In this document: piece by piece, positions 5,001 to 11,468 of the stretch | Position numbering within the stretch: position 1 is the first letter of the stretch | Layout: the number at the start of each line of letters is the position of its first letter | From: a virus | Length of the DNA stretch: 27,586 bases | Strand: one strand, 5' to 3' | IMG/VR virus record: IMGVR_UViG_3300030118_001248 | Span: 1-27,586 of that record | The notes under the pieces: model-generated | Told to the model about the DNA's origin: nothing | What the model saw: the letters and a program-made list of their open reading frames with translations, nothing else | The model's database searches: none | Translations under genes and position numbers: made by a program

Positions 5001-5224
5001 GTACAACTTACCCAGACCTGGACGTGACGGACGATAACGAACCGCAGGAAATTAGCGAACGTGACAGGAAAGAAAACGAGCTAATTGAATACCAAATTAA
5101 CACCATGACAATCACGGACTTGGCGAGTGCGGCGACAAGTTGGCTTGCTCTAACTTTAGCAAACCATAGCGACGAGCAAGTGGACGAGCTACACAAGCAG
5201 TTATTCCATAGGGAGTTACACTAA
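4997..5224 (+). CDS. Small acidic protein, 75 residues
   Basis: Coupled on both sides (ATGA and TAATG). The N-terminal 30 residues are acidic and probably disordered (DLDVTDDNEPQEISERDRKE). The rest is helical (MTITDLASAATSWLALTLAN, then EQVDELHKQLFHREL). No recognised family. Confidence 0.6.
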   Translation: MSTTYPDLDVTDDNEPQEISERDRKENELIEYQINTMTITDLASAATSWLALTLANHSDEQVDELHKQLFHRELH

Positions 5225-5430
5225 TGCGCTGTAAATCATGCGACAAACTAATGGAGGACTTTGAGTTGTCCAAGGCTGACAAGATTAGGGGAGTACCTGT
5301 AGACATGTGCAGTGAATGTCTCTATGTATCTAACTTGGCACTCTTAGGTTTAGACAGTGAGCAAGAAGGTTATATAGACGACCAGGACTTAGACCATATT
5401 GTTCTAAGAGATGACCATTTTGAGTATTGA
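5224..5430 (+). CDS. Small protein with CxxC pair, 68 residues
   Basis: Preceded by AGGGAGT (5211-5217) and overlapping the upstream stop (TAATG). CKSC (residues 3-6) and CSEC (about 29-32) form a zinc-ribbon-like pair. The C-terminal half is acidic (GYIDDQDLDHIVLRDDHFEY). It is the last gene of the early small-gene operon; a 120-nt gap with promoter-like features follows. Function unknown. Confidence 0.65.
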   Translation: MRCKSCDKLMEDFELSKADKIRGVPVDMCSECLYVSNLALLGLDSEQEGYIDDQDLDHIVLRDDHFEY

Positions 5431-5460
5431 TGTTTGTCTGAAACTATGCTACTGTTCTCT

Positions 5461-5550
5461 ACAGATTCTTTAGGTTATGTTTAATAAATACTTTAAGCAT
5501 ATACTTAAAGAGTCTTTAGTAAACTTTAGTAACTATTGGAGTGAAAACTT
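5461..5550 (+). promoter_or_regulatory. Candidate middle promoter/operator before the replication genes
   Basis: The gap before the ssDNA-binding protein gene contains a 7-bp dyad, CTTTAAG (5491-5497), 6 nt, CTTAAAG (5504-5510). It overlaps TATACT (5500-5505), a good -10 match. No clear -35 box lies at the right distance. CTTTAGTA occurs twice just downstream (from 5514 and 5524), and TTGGAGTG (5536-5543) gives the ribosome-binding site. A promoter activated or repressed at the dyad is plausible. Confidence 0.4.
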
Positions 5551-5922
5551 ATGGCAGTATTAACTGGCAAAGCCGCTTTTGTTAACCTAACTGAGACTGA
5601 ACAGTATCAAGGACAAGATACTGGAAAGTACACTTTAACTGTCACTTTGGACGATAGCACTGCACAGATGTTGTCTGAACAGGGTGTCAAGCTACGAAAC
5701 TACGAAGGTACAGCCCAGCGTAAGTTTAGTAGTAAATACCCCGTCAAGGTCATTGATGCAGAGGACAACCCGTTTATTGGCCCTATCACTAGGGGTTCAA
5801 CGGTACGTCTTAGCTACAAACTCAGCCCAGAACCACATCCCATTCACGGTATGTCTACTTACCTGAATGCTGTACGGGTTGTTGAGCTTGCCGAAGATAC
5901 GAGCATAGATGACGAGCTTTAA
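5551..5922 (+). CDS. Single-stranded-DNA-binding protein (short gp2.5-like)
   Basis: Predicted to coat single-stranded DNA at the phage replication fork. The 123-residue protein has beta-rich OB-fold-like segments (VLTGKAAFVNL, GKYTLTVTLDD, SYKLSPEPHP, STYLNAVRVVEL) and an acidic C-terminal tail, EDTSIDDEL, the feature by which such proteins contact polymerase and helicase. It is much shorter than T7 gp2.5 (about 230 residues), like the reduced versions in marine phages. Position, directly before the primase-helicase with a 14-nt overlap, supports the call. The family cannot be proved by a single motif. Confidence 0.7.
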   Translation: MAVLTGKAAFVNLTETEQYQGQDTGKYTLTVTLDDSTAQMLSEQGVKLRNYEGTAQRKFSSKYPVKVIDAEDNPFIGPITRGSTVRLSYKLSPEPHPIHGMSTYLNAVRVVELAEDTSIDDEL

Positions 5923-7543
5923 GGACTCACAGTTTGTCAAGCACGAGCCTTGTCCTAAGTGTCAATCCTCTGATGCTTTGGCAAGGTACTCTGACGGTCA
6001 CGCCCACTGCTTTGCGGTGGGTTGTGGCTACCGTGAGTCAAGTAAAGGTGAAGTTATGGCAGAAGTAGAACCAGCGGTAACTATCAAGCGGCCACTAGAG
6101 GTTGCTGGGGTAGTCGCTGACATACCGGACAGGCGAATATCAGCTAAGACTTGTCGAAAGTTTAACGTAACGGTTGAGTACGCCAGCGACGGTAGCATAA
6201 GCAAGCATCACTACCCTTACTACTCCACAGACACTGATGATGTCAAAGGTAGCAAGGTTAGAATGGTGCAGAGCAAGAACTTCTTTGCCACAGGTACTCT
6301 ACAGGGTACAGGCTTGTTTGGTCAGCAAACTTGCAGAGGTAAAGGTAAATACATAACCATAACGGAAGGTGAGCTTGACGCTCTGTCCGTAAGTGAGATA
6401 TTTGAAAACAAGTGGGACGTAGTGTCTCTACGCTCTGGTGCGTCAGCCGCAGCCAAAGAGATTAAAGAGCAACTGGAGTGGCTTGAGGGCTATGAGAATG
6501 TTGTGCTTTGCTTTGATGGTGACAAGGCAGGACAAGCCGCGATTGATGAAGTCAAGGACGTATTCAGCCCTGGCAAGCTAAAGATATGTAAGCTGCCATT
6601 GAAGGACGCCAGTGACATGCTCCAGAGTGGTAGAGTACGTGAGTTTGTGTCCGCATGGTGGGACGCTAAACCGTACCAGCCAGACGGTATTGTGTCGGGT
6701 AACGAGACTTGGGAAGCCATTACAGGCAAGATGAAGGTCAAGTCTATACCTTACCCTTGGCAAGGTCTTAACATGATGACCAAGGGTTTCCGACCATACG
6801 AGCTAGTGACCATCACCAGCGGCTCAGGCATGGGTAAGTCACAGATGGTCAGGGAGCTAGAGTACTACTTCCTTAACGCTACTGAGGACAACATAGGCAT
6901 ACTGGCCTTAGAGGAAGACGTAGCAAGGACTGCTTTGGGTATCATGTCAGTAGCCGCTGACTGTCCATTGCACCTAGAGGAAGACCTAGACGAGAAACTA
7001 GCGTTCCCATACTGGGAGCAAACGCTAGGCACTGGTCGCTACTATCTCTTTGACCACTGGGGCAGTACCAGTGAGGACAACTTGCTTGCTAGAGTACGCT
7101 ACATGGCGAAGGCTCTGGACTGCAAGTGGATTGTCCTTGACCACCTGTCCATTGTAGTGTCGGCACAGGACAATGGTGACGAGCGTAAAGCCATTGATGG
7201 TATTATGACTAAGCTACGTGCCTTGGTGCAGGAAACTGGTGTTGGGTTGTTCTTGGTGTCTCACCTACGTAGGACACAAGGCAAGCCCCATGAGGACGGT
7301 GGTAAAATTAGCCTTGGTGAGCTACGTGGCTCTCAGGCGATAGCACAACTGTCGGACATGGTGATAGGCTTGGAACGTAACCAGCAGCATGAAGACCCAG
7401 AGATTAGAAACACTACAACTGTACGTGTTCTCAAGAACCGCTATGCAGGGTTAACTGGTGCAGCATGTTGGCTGAAGTACGACAACTTTACTGGTAGAAT
7501 GCTGGAGACAAGCAAGCCAAAGGAGCATGACAGTGACCTCTAG
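5909..7543 (+). CDS. Bifunctional primase-helicase (T7 gp4-like)
   Basis: Replicative helicase that unwinds duplex DNA and lays down RNA primers. All T7 gp4-type parts are present in 544 residues. The N-terminal zinc finger has Cys15, Cys18, Cys34 and Cys39. The TOPRIM primase core has ITEGELDALS (Glu153) and CFDGDKAG (Asp203, Asp205). The RecA-like helicase has Walker A GSGMGKS (305-311), Walker B WIVLDH (Asp411) and a sensor-like LFLVSHLRR. Length is close to the 566 residues of T7 gp4. It overlaps the SSB gene by 14 nt and the polymerase gene by 17 nt, so the replisome genes are probably co-translated. Confidence 0.95.
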   Translation: MTSFKDSQFVKHEPCPKCQSSDALARYSDGHAHCFAVGCGYRESSKGEVMAEVEPAVTIKRPLEVAGVVADIPDRRISAKTCRKFNVTVEYASDGSISKHHYPYYSTDTDDVKGSKVRMVQSKNFFATGTLQGTGLFGQQTCRGKGKYITITEGELDALSVSEIFENKWDVVSLRSGASAAAKEIKEQLEWLEGYENVVLCFDGDKAGQAAIDEVKDVFSPGKLKICKLPLKDASDMLQSGRVREFVSAWWDAKPYQPDGIVSGNETWEAITGKMKVKSIPYPWQGLNMMTKGFRPYELVTITSGSGMGKSQMVRELEYYFLNATEDNIGILALEEDVARTALGIMSVAADCPLHLEEDLDEKLAFPYWEQTLGTGRYYLFDHWGSTSEDNLLARVRYMAKALDCKWIVLDHLSIVVSAQDNGDERKAIDGIMTKLRALVQETGVGLFLVSHLRRTQGKPHEDGGKISLGELRGSQAIAQLSDMVIGLERNQQHEDPEIRNTTTVRVLKNRYAGLTGAACWLKYDNFTGRMLETSKPKEHDSDL

Positions 7544-9263
7544 TCCTCTTTTCCTTGACATTGAGACTGACGGACTTGACCCCAACACTATCTGGATGGC
7601 TGTAACACGCCAAGATGGGCAGTCTAAGGTACACTATAGTGCAGATACGCTCTCAGACGCCCTACAAGGCTCTTTCAGCGTGATTGGACATAACCTAATA
7701 GGGTTTGACCTCCCTGTACTAAAACGTCTGTGGGGGCTTTCTGTGGCTTCTGAGAGGGTGCAGGATACTTTGGTACTTTCCAGGCTTTCTGACCCAGCCC
7801 GTGAAGGTGGGCATAGATTAGCTAACTGGGGTGAGATTCTGGGGTATCCCAAGGGCGACCACAGTGACTGGACACGCTACTCCAAGGAGATGGAAGAATA
7901 CTGTATACGTGATGTAGAAGTTACGGAGAAGGCTTACAACAAACTTAGGATTGAGTTGCTAAAGTTTAGTAAGGAGTCCATTGAACTAGAGCATCAAGTA
8001 CAGTGCATAATACAGCAGCAAGTACGCAATGGCTGGCTGTTGGACATACGCCACGCTATGGACTTACTGGCTACACTGAAAGAGCGCCAGATGGCTCTGG
8101 AGGATGAAGTACAGCAAGTCTTTAAGCCTAAGTGGGTTGACGTTAAGGAAGTTACACCAAAGACCAAGAAGGATGGTAGCCTGTCCAAGGTTGGCTTGAC
8201 TGACGACGAGTACGCAAAGATACAGGAGACAGGTGACAGGTCGCCATTCATGCGTAAGCATCTAAAGCCATTCAATCTAGGTTCACGAAGACAGATAGGT
8301 GAGTATCTAAAAGACTTTGGCTGGGAGCCGAAGGTGCTGACACCCACAGGTCAGCCTGTAGTGGATGAAGCTACACTGTCCACAGTCGAGGGTATACCAC
8401 AGGCACAACTGATAGCTGAGTACCTGATGGTGCAAAAGCGTGTTGCACAGGTAGACTCTTGGATTGAAGCAGCCGATGAGGACACTGGTAGAGTGCATGG
8501 CTACGTCAACAGCAACGGCGCTGTAACTGGCAGGATGACACACTCTAAACCTAATGTGGCTCAAGTCCCAGCTAGTCGTGCGCCCTATGGTGAGCAGTGC
8601 AGAGCTTGTTGGACTGTTCCTAAAAACAAAGTGCTGGTAGGCTTTGACGCCAGTGGCCTAGAGCTACGTATGCTTGCACACTACATGAACGACAAGGAGT
8701 ACACTAATGAAATTCTCCACGGAGACATTCACACAGCTAATCAACAGCTTGCAGGACTTAAATCGAGAGACCAGGCTAAAACTTTCATATATGCCTTCCT
8801 ATACGGAGCAGGAGATGGAAAACTTGGCACGATTGTCGGGGGAAATGCGCGTACTGGCGCTGCGCTTAGAGCAAGATTCCTTGATGGTCTCCCAGCACTT
8901 AGGACTCTTACAGAAAGAGTGCAAAGAGATGCTGAAAGAGAAGTTCTCGAAGGACTAGACGGTAGACTGCTTCATGTCCGTAGCGCCCACGCTGCACTTA
9001 ACACTTTGTTACAAGGTGCTGGTGCTATTGTTATGAAAAAAGCATTGACAATACTTGACGAGTACGCTAGACTATGGAATCTTAACTATAGCTTTATAGG
9101 TAACATCCATGATGAAGTCCAGTCGGAAGTCGCACCAGAACAAGCAGACAAGTTTGGAAGACTCGCAGTTAGTTGCTTGGAAGCAGCAGGACTTGCCTTT
9201 GACCTCAACTGTCCACTCACAGGAGAGTACAAAGTTGGAAGAAACTGGTCAGAAACCCACTGA
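7527..9263 (+). CDS. Family A DNA polymerase with 3'-5' exonuclease
   Basis: Replicative polymerase of 578 residues. Proofreading domain: ExoI DIETDGL (Asp11, Glu13), ExoII HNLIGFD (Asp61), ExoIII YCIRD (Tyr125, Asp129). Polymerase domain: motif A GFDASGLELR (Asp374), motif B with Arg414, Lys418 and Tyr426-Gly427, and motif C HDE (528-530). All catalytic residues are intact. The motif B position equivalent to E. coli Pol I 762 is Tyr422, as in T7; published marine-virus surveys link Tyr at this site with lytic phages carrying gp4 helicase and ribonucleotide reductase, which fits this window. It is shorter than T7 gp5 (704). Codon usage changes sharply near residue 392. Confidence 0.95.
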   Translation: MTVTSSPLFLDIETDGLDPNTIWMAVTRQDGQSKVHYSADTLSDALQGSFSVIGHNLIGFDLPVLKRLWGLSVASERVQDTLVLSRLSDPAREGGHRLANWGEILGYPKGDHSDWTRYSKEMEEYCIRDVEVTEKAYNKLRIELLKFSKESIELEHQVQCIIQQQVRNGWLLDIRHAMDLLATLKERQMALEDEVQQVFKPKWVDVKEVTPKTKKDGSLSKVGLTDDEYAKIQETGDRSPFMRKHLKPFNLGSRRQIGEYLKDFGWEPKVLTPTGQPVVDEATLSTVEGIPQAQLIAEYLMVQKRVAQVDSWIEAADEDTGRVHGYVNSNGAVTGRMTHSKPNVAQVPASRAPYGEQCRACWTVPKNKVLVGFDASGLELRMLAHYMNDKEYTNEILHGDIHTANQQLAGLKSRDQAKTFIYAFLYGAGDGKLGTIVGGNARTGAALRARFLDGLPALRTLTERVQRDAEREVLEGLDGRLLHVRSAHAALNTLLQGAGAIVMKKALTILDEYARLWNLNYSFIGNIHDEVQSEVAPEQADKFGRLAVSCLEAAGLAFDLNCPLTGEYKVGRNWSETH

Positions 9264-9274
9264 GAGAGGACGCT

Positions 9275-9688
9275 ATGAAGCCTAGTGTACAAGACAGGAA
9301 AAAGTTTGATTTAGATTTAGCCTATGGTTCCATCAGAGAAGATAGGGTAGCTGAAATGCTACAAGACAAAAAGATAGAAGTTAAATCTGAAAAAGACTTG
9401 TGGCAAAAGACAGGGAATATCTGCATTGAATACGAATCTTGGGGTAAGCCTTCTGGAATTGCCGCTACTGAATCAGACTATTGGTTCCACAATCTTTGTA
9501 TTGGAGATAATGAGTATTGTACTCTAGTATTTAAGACAGATGTTTTAAGAAAGATTGTAAACAAGTTAGATAAATTTAGAACAGTGGCGGGTGGCGACCA
9601 CAATGCAAGCCGAATGTATCTAGTTAATTTACAGAAACTTTTTTCAACTGACGTTATAAAAGCCTTCAAGGATATAGACAATGAGTAA
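9275..9688 (+). CDS. Predicted PD-(D/E)XK-type nuclease, 137 residues
   Basis: GAGAGGA lies 5 nt before the ATG. The sequence begins KFDLDLAYG, has a helical EDRVAEML (about 22-29), then the core IEVKSEKD (about 34-41) and TGNICIEYESWGKPSGIA, then ATESDYW (about 46-70). This is the Glu-x-Lys and following strand of a restriction-endonuclease-like fold, as in conserved phage proteins annotated as endonucleases. It probably trims or resolves DNA during replication or host degradation; the substrate is unknown. The gene is A/T-rich and prefers AAA, GAA and AGA codons, unlike the genes on either side but like the 3' part of the polymerase gene. It overlaps the next gene by 8 nt. Confidence 0.65.
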   Translation: MKPSVQDRKKFDLDLAYGSIREDRVAEMLQDKKIEVKSEKDLWQKTGNICIEYESWGKPSGIAATESDYWFHNLCIGDNEYCTLVFKTDVLRKIVNKLDKFRTVAGGDHNASRMYLVNLQKLFSTDVIKAFKDIDNE

Positions 9689-10550
9689 TAAGACAGTGAA
9701 CACACTGGTTGATGACATCTATATGTTGATGAAAACCAAAAACGTCGACAGGTCTGTGGATGCTGAAGCTGAGATAGACAGGTTTGGTGAAGCTGTCAAG
9801 GACTTAATGCGTAAGGAGTTTATCAACCGTGGTGGCTTTGATGCACGTAAGCTGCGTATGTCAAACATTGGCAGGGACGATAGATACCTATGGAACCACT
9901 ACAATAACGTAGGGCCGAAGGAGCCTTTGCAGCCGCATAACTTAGTCAAGTTTCTGTATGGTCATTTGATTGAGGAAATGCTGTTGTTACTGGTCAGGCT
10001 GTCAGGACACACAGTTACCCATGAGCAAGCCCAAGCGGAAGTAGAAGGCATTGTGGGTAGCATGGACTGTAAGATTGATGGAGTACTAACGGATGTCAAG
10101 TCTACGAGTAGCTTTGGATTTAAGAAGTTCAAAAACGCAACGCTGGCTTTTGATGACCCTTTTGGTTATATAGACCAGATTAAGGGCTACGCTAAGTCTG
10201 AAGGTGACACACAGGTAGGCTGGCTTGCAATGGACAAGCAAAACGGACACCTGACTTTCCTAAAGTATGACCTAGAGGACACTCAAGCGCCTGTGTATGA
10301 AGTCTTGAAGGAAGACATTGTAGAGCGTATCCGACACGTAAAGGAGATTGTGGAGCAACCAGAGCCGCCTGAGTTTTGTAATGACCCTGTGCCGGACGGT
10401 AAGTCAGGTAACATGAAGCTACCAATAGGTTGTTCTTACTGTCATTTCAAACATGCTTGCTATCCAGAGCTACGCACATTCCTGTACTCTACAGGCCCAC
10501 GATACTTAACAGAGGTGGTAAATGAGCCTAAAGTCCAAGAGATTACGTAA
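9681..10550 (+). CDS. RecB/Cas4-like PD-(D/E)XK exonuclease
   Basis: Predicted single-strand or 5'-3' exonuclease that stands where T7 has gp6. Of 289 residues, the N-terminal part is helical with GHLIEE (94-99). The nuclease core follows: GSMDCKIDG (Asp129, Asp133), TDVKSTSS (Asp138, Lys140) and QIKGY (Gln166, Tyr170), the motif II/III and QxxxY signature of RecB-type nucleases. Four C-terminal cysteines (233, 251, 254, 260; CSYCHFKHAC) resemble the iron-sulfur clasp of Cas4/AddB proteins. The likely role is degrading host DNA and processing ends for recombination. It ends in a 29-nt overlap with endonuclease I. Confidence 0.8.
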   Translation: MSNKTVNTLVDDIYMLMKTKNVDRSVDAEAEIDRFGEAVKDLMRKEFINRGGFDARKLRMSNIGRDDRYLWNHYNNVGPKEPLQPHNLVKFLYGHLIEEMLLLLVRLSGHTVTHEQAQAEVEGIVGSMDCKIDGVLTDVKSTSSFGFKKFKNATLAFDDPFGYIDQIKGYAKSEGDTQVGWLAMDKQNGHLTFLKYDLEDTQAPVYEVLKEDIVERIRHVKEIVEQPEPPEFCNDPVPDGKSGNMKLPIGCSYCHFKHACYPELRTFLYSTGPRYLTEVVNEPKVQEIT

Positions 10551-10914
10551 GGACAGCATCTACAGGTCTGGGCTTGAAGCATCCTTTGCAGCCGTAGCAC
10601 CCAAGCGTAAGTTTAAGTATGAACCATTTGATGTCCCCTACGTTATGCACAGGAAGTACAAACCAGACTTCGTACATACACGCACAGGGATACTCTTGGA
10701 ACTAAAGGGCTTCTTCAGGCCTGGCGACACAATGAAGTACAAGGCCATCAGGGACTGCATAGACAAAGAGCTAATCTTTGTGCTGTCAGACCCCAACAAG
10801 AAGCTGCGTAAAGGTGCTAAGATGACTATGGGACAGTGGTGCGAGAAGGAAGGCTTTAAGTACTACACACTAAATGACTTTGACAAGTTGATGCAATATG
10901 TTGACTCACAATAA
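10522..10914 (+). CDS. Endonuclease I, Holliday-junction resolvase (T7 gp3-like)
   Basis: Cuts branched DNA and helps break down host DNA before packaging. The 130-residue length and all catalytic positions match T7 endonuclease I: Glu19 (RSGLEA), Glu34 (KYEPF), Asp49 (YKPDF), Glu60 and Lys62 (LELKG), equivalent to T7 Glu20, Glu35, Asp55, Glu65 and Lys67. The C-terminus (KMTMGQWCEKEGFKYY) also fits the family. AGAGG lies about 9 nt before the ATG. It lies among the nuclease genes, as in T7-like genomes. Confidence 0.92.
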   Translation: MSLKSKRLRKDSIYRSGLEASFAAVAPKRKFKYEPFDVPYVMHRKYKPDFVHTRTGILLELKGFFRPGDTMKYKAIRDCIDKELIFVLSDPNKKLRKGAKMTMGQWCEKEGFKYYTLNDFDKLMQYVDSQ

Positions 10915-10921
10915 TTTAACA

Positions 10922-11104
10922 ATGGATGAGATTAGGGAAATGATATTGAAAAGATACGACCCTGATGATTTGATAGACTACTTGGAACTAACCAGTGAAG
11001 AAATACTTGACAGGTTTGAAGACAAGCTAATTAACCGCCTAGAAATGTTTGAGGAAGAATTACAAGATGACACAAGAGCAGAAGACACAGAAGACGAGTA
11101 TTGA
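10922..11104 (+). CDS. Small acidic conserved phage protein, 60 residues
   Basis: The product is acidic and helical: MDEIREMILKRYDPDDLIDY followed by LELTSEEILDRFEDKL, a pattern I have met in hypothetical proteins beside phage replication genes. The ATG at 10922 (in TAACAATG) starts exactly at this conserved part. An ATG at 10898 would add eight residues and overlap the endonuclease gene. Neither has a good ribosome-binding site. The C-terminus is very acidic (EEELQDDTRAEDTEDEY) and overlaps the next gene. Function unknown. Confidence 0.65.
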   Translation: MDEIREMILKRYDPDDLIDYLELTSEEILDRFEDKLINRLEMFEEELQDDTRAEDTEDEY

Positions 11105-11468
11105 TGACATAACTCCAGAGCAGTGGGACTCTCTCAGAGCCAAAGAAGTAGGCAGAGACTCTAAGTTTCAAGTGCAGTGGCTAGATGAAGAAGAAGAAGA
11201 AGACGTACCCAATGAGCATCCTGTGTTTGGCAAACCTGTGGATATGGTGGAGAACCCACCGCACTACAACAATGGAAGCATAGAGTGCATAGAAGCCATA
11301 GAAGCTATGCTGTCCAGGGATGAGTACATAGGTTATCTCAGGGGTAATGCACTCAAGTATATGTGGAGATTCAGATACAAGAGCAAGCCCTTTGAAGACC
11401 TACGCAAAGCACGTTGGTACGAAGAACGATTGATTAAGTTTTTGTTGGACAATCAAGATGCAGTATAA
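11067..11468 (+). CDS. DUF3310 (T7 gp1.7-like) protein
   Basis: After a 55-residue acidic, probably disordered N-terminus (poly-Glu DEEEEEDVPNE), the C-terminal half carries the DUF3310 pattern: NPPHYN (63-68), SIECIEAIEAM (71-81), YLRGNALKYMWRFRYK (90-105) and DLRKARWYEERL (111-122). T7 gp1.7, of this family, is reported to be a nucleotide kinase affecting dideoxythymidine sensitivity. A nucleotide-metabolism role fits its place just before nrdA (11-nt overlap). The ATG at 11067, with GAGGA upstream, is preferred to one at 11049, which only lengthens the overlap with the preceding gene. Confidence 0.8.
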   Translation: MTQEQKTQKTSIDDITPEQWDSLRAKEVGRDSKFQVQWLDEEEEEDVPNEHPVFGKPVDMVENPPHYNNGSIECIEAIEAMLSRDEYIGYLRGNALKYMWRFRYKSKPFEDLRKARWYEERLIKFLLDNQDAV

